From Pohlia nutans (Eukaryota; Streptophyta; Bryopsida; Bryales; Mniaceae): a stretch of DNA of 64,000 bases. The notes under the pieces are model-generated. The model worked only from the letters and a program-made list of their open reading frames with translations, was not told where the DNA came from and ran no database searches. Below are positions 35,652-46,744 of this stretch, one piece after another. The stretch covers positions 16,482,408-16,546,407 of the forward strand of contig CM040096.1 in assembly GCA_022496805.1 (NCBI GenBank), read 5' to 3'. Every line of letters begins with the position of its first letter. Positions within the stretch are counted from its first letter, which is position 1. Made by a program: the position numbers and the translations under genes.

Positions 35652-37327
35652 GTTGACTATCATTTGTATAGTATGGATCTTCATTATAAGATATTGTGAT
35701 TTCTTTTAAATAACAAAATAGGTTTATGTCAAGTTTCATTCTTAGTTCAAAAAGTGAGAGTGTGAGACCTTAAACATTATTTTCCAAAATAAGTAGAATG
35801 AAATAATGAGAACCATACCATCTCGTGGTGCATGTTCTTTTAAATTCATTACAACAGTTTTTATTTATTTTTGTTAATTAGGGATTTTTAATTGAATTCC
35901 TAAAGAAAAGCTTGAAAATTTTATTACAATTTATTATTAAAAAAAAATCATAAATCTAACGTACATATGTGATCTTCACATTGGCATTTACAACTTAGCT
36001 TTGTACATCAACTCCATTTTTGTTATTCATCATACATTTTATAACGCGTCTTCGAAATCAGTGTTGAGTTGGGACATTAAAGGGTTAACACTCTTTTTGT
36101 TCAAATTATACATAGCACTAATAGTATTTTGTTGGTTCAACCTTGGTAAGATTAGACTGTTGGATTGGAAGATTATAGTATGTCTTGAACCATATATTGC
36201 ACTCAAAAATGAGATTTTGGAGGGTGCGTGACTTCAAAGTTAAATAGAATATGGGTTAAATTTTCAAAAATGAAAGTGAAGAGGTTCAACGACCTATGTC
36301 AACACCTCTTCGTTGCAATATATCATGTCAAGAACGGACTCACACATAATTATTGTGAATTTTATAATTGATAGTGATTTATCCATATACAATTTAAGAC
36401 AAAAAATTATACATTAAAATATAAAAGAGGTTGGTACATTGATCAAGATCGGAATACACACTAATGGAACATGAACAAGAGAACATCCAAAAAAATAAAA
36501 CAAGATAACAAACTTCCATATACAAAAAATACACAAGAAGTAGATGTGTTGTATTCATAAGTATATATTGTATTTTCATGTTTAGTTCATAGGTATTTTG
36601 ATAGTTGTACAACTCCAAATTAAATTTTTATTTTTCTAGAAGATGTATATTATAAATCTCCAACTCTAAACCTCACAATTCAAAATCCAATTGTTCATGG
36701 ATTTTCCGTTATTTGCATTTTCGACACATCAGTGACCACAATGTGGTCCCTTGGGCATTAAAGGGTCAAGTTTCTTAAAAATCAATGGACTGATATTTAC
36801 ACCGCCCCTAGATGACAGTAGTAAACACCTATTATGATTAAATGCATATCTAACAGTGGAAGATACTTTCCTTGCATGTATTTAGGAAGCGAGCCTTTTT
36901 GAAGTTTTAACAAATGTTATGTTTAGTGATGTGGAATAGAGAAAGTAACTTTTTAGGAGATATTTATTCTAACTAGTGAATGTAGTTTAGCACAACGAAA
37001 AAATTAAGAATTTTGGAAGGGAGTGCGACACGCTATGGGCCTCAAAGTGCAGATGATGCCAAGTCCTTGGGAATCCAATCCATATTTAGGCTACAGTAAC
37101 CTCAAATTTGAATGCAAGTGGTCACTTACTCAATTGTCTGTGAGGTAAAAAAATCAGGATTTTTTTGGTTTTCAACTCAATTGGTGAGTGAAAAATGATT
37201 GAACATGATAATGTGGCGAATACAAGAGCACAAAGGTAGTATGAATGGTGAACATATAATCAAACTTGATGCATAAAAGGCTAATTCCTAACAATTTCTA
37301 AGAGAGAAAAAAAACATTTACAAAAAT
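35652..37327. other. Intergenic, no gene seen
   Basis: AT-rich. Two GCATTAAAGGGT-AA-like ends at about 36078 and 36768 resemble right ends of the TTAA elements, but their partners were not found. Small frames have no motif. Confidence 0.4.
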
Positions 37328-37420
37328 TTCTAAGGGGAGTTGAACCCCGGCCAAAAAGGCGGCTTGCCCAATACAATAAGCAATCCCACTCACCCCCAAC
37401 CCAGTTAGTAAAGACTTAAA
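37328..37420 (-). repeat. tRNA-like / SINE-like segment
   Basis: On the minus strand this contains GGGGTTCAACTCCCC, a near-perfect RNA polymerase III B box, about 45-50 nt after GGGTGAGTGGGATTGC, which resembles an A box. A T-rich stretch follows. It lacks a full cloverleaf, so it is a candidate tRNA-derived SINE head rather than a tRNA. Confidence 0.35.
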
Positions 37421-37572
37421 AAAACCCATTACTCAAAACTTGCCGTCACGATAGAAACAAGACGCCTTACAAGTCAGCCCCCTTCTTGTTTGTTCATTAT
37501 GCCATGAGGTGATTGCTTTGTTGAAAAAGAAGGTTTGCATTGTGAAAAATTGTTGTGAGAACAATTTGATAC

Positions 37573-37916
37573 TGTTGGAATTAAGTTACTCGTGTGGTAA
37601 TTAAGTTACTCATGAGGGAATTGATAGACCAAGGGTCTATGCCTAAGTTACTCATATGGTAATTAAGTTACTTATGAGGTAACTGATAGACCAAGAGTCT
37701 ATGACTCCTAAGTAGTTAGAACACCAAAGTAATAGTCTAGTTAGTCTGTACATATTCTAAGTATGTAGGTAGACAATACTAGGACTATGAGTGTGGCTTA
37801 GTGGGTGAAGGAGATAACATTGTCTATTAGACAAGGTCTCACTTCTATGGTTGGGTGGCAAGTCACATAATAAACATTGTTTATCTTTTGTGCACATTAT
37901 CTTTCTTAATTTAACA
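37573..37916 (+). mobile_element. Solo LTR, Ty1/copia-type, with intact target duplication
   Basis: 344 bp, TGTTGGAATTAAGTTA to TTTAACA, flanked on both sides by GATAC (37568-37572 and 37917-37921). It has an internal duplication of an AATTAAGTTACTCAT-like segment. Related to 24452-24800 but with a clean duplication, so probably younger. Confidence 0.88.
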
Positions 37917-38406
37917 GATACAAGTGTCCAAGTGCCCACCAGGTTTTTTTTTTGGAGTGTAGCAGTGCTCTATGCATGCAATGGAGAGTGGTCCCTCCAA
38001 ATTTAAACCATTATGACTGTGCCACAACATTGGAGTTTAGCACCATGGTACCAGAATAAAAAACCTTGGTGCCCACCAAGGCAGTTACGTAGTTTAGATT
38101 TCATAAAACTAAGTGTTGAAAATGTCCGTTCATTTTCCACACTACCAAACACGACTGTTATGGCAATTTCACCTACTTTGATGAATTCCAAAAGGCGGTG
38201 CAACATAATGCATTTTGCCCAATCCGAATCCAAAGCTTGGTGACCAGATTTTCATCCTTTGGCTCTTCCATGGCCATCTTTGAATGAGACTTCATAGTGA
38301 GCTTGAACAAGGAAGTTTGCAAGCTAAACAAATGTGCGTCAATGAGTAGGTCCACTTGCTTGCAATCCGGCTCATCCTTGGTGCCAAAGTTCACCTTGCA
38401 GTACAA

Positions 38407-38870
38407 CACTACTAGAGAAACACTGTCCAAAACAACAGTTTTTCAACAGAAAATAGTTGATTGTCCCTGTCGTTTCGGACGCGTTGTCCGGGTTACGAGT
38501 CAACAAAAATCTGTTGAAAAACTTTGTCAATTTGGACAATGCAGATTAAAAAAATAAAAATCCTCGACTTAAGAAAATCACTAATTTACCATATCAAGTC
38601 AAACTGCCACATTGACGAAAGTCAAACAGCCACATGAACGAAAGTCAAACTGCCACGTCAACGAAAGTCAAACTGCCACATCTAAGTCAACCCGCTACGT
38701 CAATGTCAAACTTGCAATGAAAAATATGCCTTTAAGGGGAACAAATCCTCACAATTGGGCTACAACTAGTATTGAGGAAATACTATGCCCAACGCCATTC
38801 ATCAACTCAACCTCGAGAAACTGCAATCCAATTCCAACCTCAACATCCTTGCGGCGCTCCGACACTGCCC
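38407..38870 (+). mobile_element. CACTA-type terminus inside the hAT pseudogene
   Basis: Starts CACTACTAGAGAAACACTG, a CACTA superfamily end, followed by CTGTTGAAAAAC-like subterminal words. The opposite end was not identified; the right limit is an estimate from where hAT-like translation resumes. A cluster of 22-24 bp repeats lies within (38597-38705). Confidence 0.5.
38597..38705 (+). repeat. Short tandem AAGTCAAACTGCCAC repeat
   Basis: Four to five units of about 22-24 bp built on AGTCAAACTGCCAC followed by an ACGAA spacer, degenerate at the right end. May be subterminal repeats of the CACTA element. Confidence 0.7.
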
Positions 38871-40594
38871 TTTCACACTGCTGCCATGTCCGGCATGGAG
38901 ACTAGCAATTTCTTGCCACTCAACGGACAAATGGAATGGGTTGGGTATGTGTGCCCTCTAATCCTAAATGCAAGTGATATTAAGATCGGTCACCCACTCT
39001 TGTGTGATGGCATATGCCATCACACAGTCATAGACAATGTCATGAAACATTTCAAATGTTGTTTTTGTCAAGCAGTGTCCTTGTTGTTGTACATCATGTA
39101 CAACTTGGCTTAACAAATTTTAACCACCGCTACATAGTCACTCATGAACACGTGGTTAGATTGGACAAATTTTATCAAAGAATTTACTAATTCAAGCAAT
39201 GGCATGATGCAAGGGAGAGCAAGCAATGTACCAACATCACACAACAAGTTGTAGTTGAGGCAGGCAATTTCTTTTGCCGCGGCTTGCTTCGCAGTCAACT
39301 CATGCTCCTTCACGGCCGCATCATCACACATCTTGGCAATCAAAGTCTTGTACTCCTACATAACTCTTCTCAAAGGCTCCAGTAAAGAAATCCACTGAGT
39401 TTTGACATTTCGGAGCATCCTAAGGTCCTATGTTTTCACAATGTCGGCAAAATTTTGGAATTCCAAGTGCCGCTTACAGCTGTGGCTAAAGTATGCGTAC
39501 ATTGCTTGGCATAATGCCTCAAACTTAGCTACAATGGGTAGATTTCATTGGAAAGAGGCTCTATGGCCAAATTAGTCCGGTGAGCCATGTAATCGACACC
39601 AAACATGCTCTTTTATTTGGACTGTAACCCCATTCCTAATGCCCTGAAACATAAAAACCCTATCCGCACTAAAACATACAAACCTCTCGGCCACTTGATT
39701 ATGGTCAAATCTAGAATGGCGTGTCAACATTCCTTTTATGGCCGCTTTCACAACATTAGCCCCATTCCTGTGCACTAGTCTATTCAATGATAGCAAAATT
39801 AGAAACCCTTTTGAATCCAATGCAAATATACAAGTGAATGGAAAGCCAAGACTACCTAGTAATTGAAGTCACCTCATCAGCTGATAGGGAGAAGAAATGG
39901 GTTTGTGATATCACATGCTTAGTGTGATCAGCTAAAGCAGTGGCCAATCGGCCTGCCATGTCCCAACCACAAGCTGCACCCCAATGTTTTTTTCGGGAAA
40001 TCGAGAACTGTGAGAACATCAAAGAGCTCTTTTATGTCCTCAGAGTCACTCATTGACCATCCCTGCATGAGCAACCACAATATAGCTCAAAATTGAACAA
40101 ACTTTCGCTTGCATTCCCAAACTGCACCTTGTGCAACTTTTGGGACTACTGTGTCCCCACCTCTCGCCAAGCATATAAAATAAATTTCTCATTCTTTACG
40201 TGTACATTATTTGTGAGGAAATAGTACCCATATGCCACCACTTTGCCGAAGCTTGTAGTGGCTTTGCGACGTCTAACATGCTTCCACAAAGAATCGATTT
40301 TAGGAACCAAAAACTTTTCCTTCCCCTCCACTTCCAAACAGATTTTGCAATGTACTTGTTGCATGCCACCATCAGCCCCCAACACAAACTGTGTTTAAGA
40401 CAGACGAGCCGCCCATGAATCTTGCCAATGCCTGTTGGATTCATAAAACTTATAGCGTTGGCAAACCAAAACATGTATAGGTCGGTGACGCCAACACAAG
40501 ATCGAGTATGACAACCTCGGACACACCACGACTGGCCACGTCGTCTAAGTCACTTGCAATTGAAGCCACTATGCCTCCACGCGCTGGCAACACC

Positions 40595-40702
40595 GCGGAG
40601 GTGTTTGCGAGCATGGGCGTTGACTCCACCACGAAGATGTCTACGAGTATAGGCATTGGCTCCACCGCGGAGGTGTCTACGAGCACTGACGTTGGTTCCA
40701 AG
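40595..40702. repeat. 36-bp in-frame minisatellite in the hAT N-terminal region
   Basis: Three units of 36 bp (each containing GTCTACGAG or a variant, and GG-TCCACC). On the minus strand each unit encodes a 12-residue Val/Asp/Ser/Pro-rich repeat. Confidence 0.75.
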
Positions 40703-41019
40703 TCGCAAGACTCCAGCAATGCGGCTAGAGGCGAGCAGCAACTACCATCATAACTCTCCATAGCAACTTGCGTGGTAGCGAACTCTAGCTCCAAGTCAAC
40801 GGAAATCTCCACCCCGTCCCCACACTCCCTACCAGCATAGAGGAACTTGGTTAGAATTGCATGATAAGGCGCCATACAATGTGCCCTAACAATCTTGAAA
40901 TCAAATTGTACTCTTTGGTGTTACTAAAACCAACAATTCAAACTTAACTTAAGAAAAAGAAATGGACTGATCAATTCAATGCCGTGACTACAAGAGAATG
41001 ACAATGCACAGACACCACC

Positions 41020-41420
41020 CTATCAATGCAACACAGATCCCTACGATGAAGAAAAAAAAAATTGGACCTAATAGTCAAATGTTCTGACTACAACAAAACA
41101 CCAATGCAAAACATACATCACCCTATCAATGCAGAATATACAACATCCTATCAATGCAAACACGCCCTATCAATGTACATCCCCACTAACAGAGATACCT
41201 ACTAATAATTTTATTTTTCTTAGGACTTATCAATTCAAAACTCTGACTACAAAACCACTCAAATGTATTCCGATCGGACCTATCAATGTAGACATAGACA
41301 CAGATTGGACCTACTCCAACAAAAAACAAGTTCTCAATTCAATGTGGATTTATCAATGTAGACATAGATCGGACCCTGAAATGCAAAAGAACACCAATGC
41401 CTAAAAGGTGTTTTTCATAG
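41020..41420 (+). repeat. Degenerate CCTATCAATG repeat cluster
   Basis: At least seven occurrences of (C)CTATCAATG(C/T)A at irregular spacing, with a larger GTAGACATAGA-containing pair at about 41288 and 41360. Simple, gene-free sequence. Confidence 0.6.
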
Positions 41421-41804
41421 TAGGGTGTCCAAAATGTATAGTGTGACATCGCATAACAAGCAAACATTTTCTATTGGTCATTGAAATTATTTTCTGGCAG
41501 AAAGTTAACTACAGTAAAAGGTATTTTAGGATTGTATGTATATTAATAATTAAAAAACATATATAAAATAGTACTTGGACCAAAATGTAATACATTGCAG
41601 TCGGTGACGTTGTAATATAAATACTTTATTTCCTTAATTGATACGTTTCATTGAAGATATAGTAATGGCAATAATTTTCTTCAATTCCTATAACATAAAG
41701 GTATCGTATTCAAAAAAAATTCCAAAAGATTTTGTGAGCAAGGTGGATATTTGAGGTTTATGGCGACAATTTTGTTCCTTTACATTAAACGCCCCTTAAA
41801 ATAA

Positions 41805-42040
41805 CGAATTCCCAAAAACTTCTTGCGAGCTTGGTTGGCTAATTAAAACGGAGCTTATGGTATAGCTGGAATATGCATTCGACGTCGTTTGCAAGTAGAT
41901 TAAATAACATCAGTAGGAATATTTCAAAAGATTCCAAAACAATATAACATATTTTGAAAGTATTCCAAAAATATTCTAAAAGATTCCATTTAACTATACT
42001 AAATTATCTTTGGTATTTTTCCTATTTCTTATATTACTTC
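41805..42040 (-). repeat. Dispersed repeat, inverted copy of 8475-8725
   Basis: The reverse complement shares ordered blocks with 8475-8725 (see that entry), including CCAA-CAAGCTCGCAAG and clusters of TTTGGAAT/ATATTC words. Old and diverged. Confidence 0.5.
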
Positions 42041-43172
42041 ATTAGTGCAAATGCTTTACAACATTAGAAATTTTTTTGTTGAGAACTATGACACCTTAGC
42101 GTGAAAACACCCTAAAGCAAGAAAAGACCAAAACACCAATGCAAGGCCACTGGAATACAAAGAGATGGGTTTAGAACACATAGGCAATGGGAGCTGGATT
42201 TTAGAGGCATGTGCTCCAGTTCCAAGCTTTAAAAATTGTAAAACGCCAATCAATCAGCCTACCCTAATCCTGCAAAAAAAAGAACATCCAAAATGCAAGC
42301 ACGTCACGAGATTCAAAACTCTAAGGCACCACTCTGCAAAAAAAAATTAGGCGTTGTTCAAGCACTCAAGGAAAACTACTCCCTAAAGCCTAAACTCACG
42401 AAAAATGGATTGGCAAACCTAGATAGAGTGCCCAAGCAAGAGTGGTGAGGCAAAGCCTCGATGAATGAGCGCTTGGTGAATGCTTCATCGACCTCTGAAC
42501 TATTTTTGCAATCTACACGCTTGAGCACAAGCTAAGAATGAGGGGGACGAGGCCGTTTGAATGAAGAGAAGGTTGGAGGGGGGAACAGGCAATGGAAAGG
42601 GCCCATGTAGTCGGGACATGACGTGATGGGACTACCATGGTGGCGGCCAAGGTGGCATAGACCACGTCAATCGGCATGTGCTGATGGCGACGGCCACACT
42701 TTTTTTTAAACATTTTCACTGAGTTAAATTGACCAAGTAAAATCCAATGTAAGATTGTGGCAAAATTTTGCCAATAATAATTTCGCTAGTTTAGCATGAA
42801 GAAAAATTAGACACCGTTTGTTACGATAGAATGCCTTCAATCCACCCATTTAAAATGTTGTGCTTGGAATATTTTGAAAACTTACTCAAGACTATTTTAA
42901 CTTGTAGGCAAATAAGATTCATGAATGAAATGGCCTACATTGTCTATATACAATAAAATGGTGTAGCAATTTTAAAGATTGAGTTGATTGGCATTTGGAA
43001 AAACCATTGCTAGGTTGGAAAATAGAATTTAAATTTTTTTAATTCAAGCTTACCTATTTTTTTAGCTGATGCAAATTCACCATATTTACACGTTTACATT
43101 TTACCCAATTTCACAAAGATGGTCCACAACATTTTTAATTCCTAAGCAACTATTTGGACCAAAGTATCCATT
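42041..43172. other. Intergenic, no gene seen
   Basis: AT-rich apart from a GC-richer patch at about 42520-42700. The frames over that patch (for example 42513-42719 minus) show no motif. Confidence 0.4.
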
Positions 43173-43275
43173 TCTAGATGAGATAGATAGAAACTCCGGT
43201 CCTCTTTCAAAACCGGCCTAAATAAAGTGTTTGCTCGTAATGTTAATGATCCAGTGCCGACCGGACAAAGGACCA
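43173..43275 (+). repeat. Dispersed ~90-bp repeat, good copy
   Basis: Matches 11583-11690: GATAGATAGAAACTCCGG, then AATAAAGTGTTTGCTCG, TAATG-TAATGA-CCAGT and an ACCGGAC end. TCCGGTC and ACCGGCC flank a 10-nt loop and can pair. Confidence 0.6.
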
Positions 43276-44221
43276 TTGGAATATCCATTTCCACATCTAT
43301 AGAAGTCAACTTCAAATGAATCAAGGAAGTTTTTAGGAAGATCATCTAAAGCACCAACAAAAAGAAAGAAGTTTATTCTACAATATTGGATGGTATAGAT
43401 GTACCTAGATGTTTTTATTATTAAACTTTGAAGTTGAAAACGCATATTCTTACTTTCAGTCAAAGCACTAAGGAAATGTTTAGATTGTGTACATCTTTCC
43501 TATCTTAAAATACTTATTTACTTAGATGTCGAGATCCACCTTTTGGCATGCTAAACAATGATAATGTAGAGGCACCTAAGACTGCCCAAAATTTAAGCTA
43601 TTGTGGTTGGAATTTTTGAAAATAAAATTGGGACTATTTTTTACTACTAATAATAGACAAATAAAAGTTGTTTTTTTCTTCCCAAAAATTAGTACATCTT
43701 AGTGGGTATGCACAGATAAACCAAAAAAAAAGAAAAAAAACTCAATCTCAATGGAACATGTCTTATGTGCTTTCTCAGTGCTAAAATCTTGCCTAGTTCT
43801 AAATTCTTTCAAAACAATCACTATCTAGTGAGTCAGTCCCACACAAATGAAATTCTCTGTTGAAATGTAAGATGTGAAATTTACAGTGTTGTCACCAACT
43901 ATCTATAAAATGTACAACCCAAAGGATGAATAGAAAAGATACAATAAAAATATTCTATTCATGGTGGTGTTCATTAGTTGTCCAAAAAACATTCCATTAA
44001 GGATCCAAGGGGGTCACTATCAAAAAAAATTAACAACTACATGAGTTCATATATAAGAGTCCATTTTCTTCATCCAAGAATAAAATTTCTACCTAAATAT
44101 AAATTTTTAGATGTAATATAGGATATTATAATTCAAGTAAATAATAATTCAAAAATCTACTTAGAATATTCCTAGAACTTTTCTAAACTGATAGCCCCCA
44201 TGTCATGTAAATAGAGATCAT
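43276..44221. other. Intergenic, no gene seen
   Basis: AT-rich, with homopurine/poly-A runs near 43725. Nothing recognised. Confidence 0.4.
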
Positions 44222-44390
44222 CATACACAAGAGATCAAATACCATAAACCATCATCGAATATGCAATGAAAACCAAACGAGAATGCATAACATACACACT
44301 CTCAAAAAATGAATGTGTATGTCATGCACTCTTGTTTGGTTTTGATTGCATATTCCATGATGGTTTATAGTACTCGATCTGTTGTGTATG
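44222..44390. repeat. Long near-perfect hairpin (foldback)
   Basis: Arms of about 78 bp (44222-44299 and 44313-44390) separated by a loop of about 13 nt. The left arm begins CATACACAAGAGATCAAATA; the right arm is its inverted copy with a handful of mismatches. No element termini beyond the arms. It could be a foldback element, a recent inverted duplication or a small-RNA precursor locus. Confidence 0.8.
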
Positions 44391-44870
44391 GCCAGACAAC
44401 CCTGAAAAAACAACATTTATTATAAGCGAATTTGAACATTTAGTTTTCAACGTCAAGAGCTCATTTGGTGATAGGGTGTGGATCAACCCTTTTCTATTGG
44501 GCTTTTTAGTACCACAGTGCCACAGTGCAACAATAAAAAAGCTCTAGCTACAAAACAACCCAGAACTCAAATTTAGAATTTCAAATTAACTTCAAATTTT
44601 TATAAACTATTGGATGAAATCACCAAAATTGGATGAAAATAACATCAAAATGTGAATGAAAAACATTTCTATCCAAATTATGGATGAATGTAGAAATGTA
44701 TGTTTCTACCGTATTATTTTGTATCACCAGTTTATCACTCTCTGAAAATGAAAAAGGGCTGCTGCAGATGCTCTGAGCGGCAGTGTGGCCCTGAGTTCTT
44801 TAAACCCGAGGTGAGCTCACCGGCAATGATTTATGGAATGCCAAAAAGGCTAGGAATTGACGTTTCTTGG

Positions 44871-45016
44871 TACCCCGGGGAAGATGCTCAGCACCCCGGG
44901 TAACATTCTCTATACCCTGGAAAAGATGCTTTATACCCCAGGGAAGATTCTATGTACCATGGGAAGATGCTATGTACCCTTGGAAAGATTTGATGAACCC
45001 TGGGAAGATTCTACCC
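44871..45016 (+). repeat. ~21-bp minisatellite
   Basis: Seven units of 20-22 bp, consensus TACCCTGGGAAGATGCTATG, with substitutions between units. The frame 44857-45177 reads through it and is not taken as a gene. Confidence 0.85.
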
Positions 45017-45339
45017 AACAAACGGATATCGGGTGGTTAGTATATTTCAACAGGGTATCAGCTTGTATTCGTATGCGTACAGCTTTTAAATTTCAACCAA
45101 AATACATCCCATCTGCCCGACGATCCATCTATACCGTCTATGTGAGTTCATCGTCTCCGTCCATCTGTTTCATGTGAAGGCACCACCACAAACCCCAAGC
45201 TTTGGCCACACTCTTCGCTCTTTTGCCGCACTCCTCACTCTTTGAGTTGCAGGCTGCGGCAATAGACATCAGTTGCGTCTCCACCTCCGTCTTTCTGTGT
45301 TGGATGCGTTTTTGTTGTTGTCGGTCTTAACCCTAGCTT

Positions 45340-45340
<1 letters not shown>
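45017..45340. other. Spacer before the retroelement leader arrays
   Basis: No gene recognised; moderately GC-balanced. Ends at a (CT)n tract. Confidence 0.4.
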
Positions 45341-45393
<53 letters not shown>

Positions 45394-46744
45394 GTCTCAA
45401 CTAAATTGTGTCATGCGCACTATTGAACAGACAAGGAGAAAAGGAAAAAATTTACATATACTTAGGGTGTCATGCGCACTACATGAACAAACAAGGAGAA
45501 GGAAAATTTTGGTATCACCCGCTGGTACATATACTTAGGGTTCAGCTATGGTATCTGGCAGAATACGGGCTTTGGTTCTTGGCTACTAGGATGATACTTG
45601 GACGATACCATGTTGGCATTTACATAGGGTATATGGCCGGGTACGGACCTCGGTTTTTGACCACTGGCCTGACACTAGCTTACGTGGATGGTTCTTCTGG
45701 CCCCTCCTTGTCTTCCTCGTTTTTGCTGCCTTGAGCTTGCATGACGTAGGGTTACTGAGGGAGTGACGCTGCTTGCTTCAGGCTTTTCTTGGTCCCTGAT
45801 TCCAGGCCTGCTCCTGATTTCTTGCGCGCGTGTGCCGTGTGTGATTCTCTCCGGCTCACAACATGGATACCAAAATGACACAGCAGGTGCTGTTGTGTGT
45901 GTGTAAATATTACGAGAGATGTATCGTAGCTTGTGAGGGGTACCTGAAGCATGTGGACTGTGTCGTTGCATGTCTTCTGTTCTTGATCTTGGTTGTTGTT
46001 TGTACGTGATTAAATTTTAGGATAGGATAACAACTTGAAGCTTTGCTGTTGACACCTCGTGTACGTCTACTAACACTCACGTGTGATTGTTGGGGGCATG
46101 GGCACAAGTGAGGCAGGGCTTCCCAAAATTTGATTTCTGCACTTTTCTTCTCAAGATCTCGTACCTTTGACCTTGAACTCATGCTTGTATCATGTTTCTT
46201 GAAGATCTTTCTTTCTGAAATCACCATTCAATTTTATGCATGCGTTTTGCACGTTATGTTGTACAGTTTTGCAATTCTTGTTATATACTTTTTCAAGCTT
46301 TCTGGGTTTCTGGCCAGAAGTGAGTATATACTGGTATGTTTGATGAGTGCTATGCAAGAATGGTTCAGGTTGAACCCACCATTCTATGAGTAGCTCTACT
46401 TGATTCTAAGTATGCTGGAATAGTAGTCTTACAGAGGTGAGGTACAATATAGCTTTGCATGAAAATTTAATTGTACCCTCCCTCCCACCCGGTCCTAAAA
46501 GAATGCAGGTGATTATGGTTGGTCATTCTTGATCTACATACTGTGAAGATTGGATTGCACTGTCCACAACTTGCATCATCTAATAGATAATCGTCATATA
46601 TTGTTTGTGAACTCTCATGGATAGGTTCGGTTGCTCTTGCTCCCGGACTGTTAGGCAATCAAAATTATGCTAAATAAATTTAGTAAAATCTTGTCTTGAC
46701 TCTTGGCTTGACATGAAGTACCCAGTCTTGGGGTGACAAAGTCT
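45341..46744 (+). repeat. Diverged leader copy 1 of the RT element
   Basis: Opens with a (CT)n tract of about 50 bp. It carries the landmark GGATAACAACTTGAAG (46025) followed about 80 nt later by GGGCA-GGGCACAAGTGAGGC, both of which recur in the other leader copies. It ends with AGTACCCAGTCTTGGGGTGAC just before the next (TC)n tract. Non-coding. The antisense frame 45910-46227 is a by-product of this repeat. Confidence 0.6.

Larger units (their letters stand above)
38003..40875 (-). pseudogene. Decayed hAT-superfamily transposase with zinc-finger N-terminus
   Basis: Read on the minus strand, fragments in several frames follow the order of hAT/zinc-finger-862-like transposases. They are an N-terminal region with Asp/Val repeats (40450-40875), CKICLEVEGKEKFLVPKID (a BED-like zinc-binding start, about 40330), FSLSADEVTS (about 39900), ERFVCFSADRVFMFQG (about 39670), RMLRNVKTQWISLLEPL (about 39400), EIACLNYNLLCDV and SDYVAVVKIC (about 39120-39280). 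The C-terminal dimerisation block GSVENERTFSTLSFMKSKLR lies at about 38110-38170. Stops and frameshifts break every part, so it cannot make a transposase. A CACTA-type terminus sits between the main body and the C-terminal block. Confidence 0.78.

Noticed and set aside
38407..41427. A complete 3-kb CACTA element ending at the CATAGTAGGGTG near 41427
   Set aside because: The right end matches the left only loosely, no 3-bp target duplication is visible, and the interior is mostly hAT relic.
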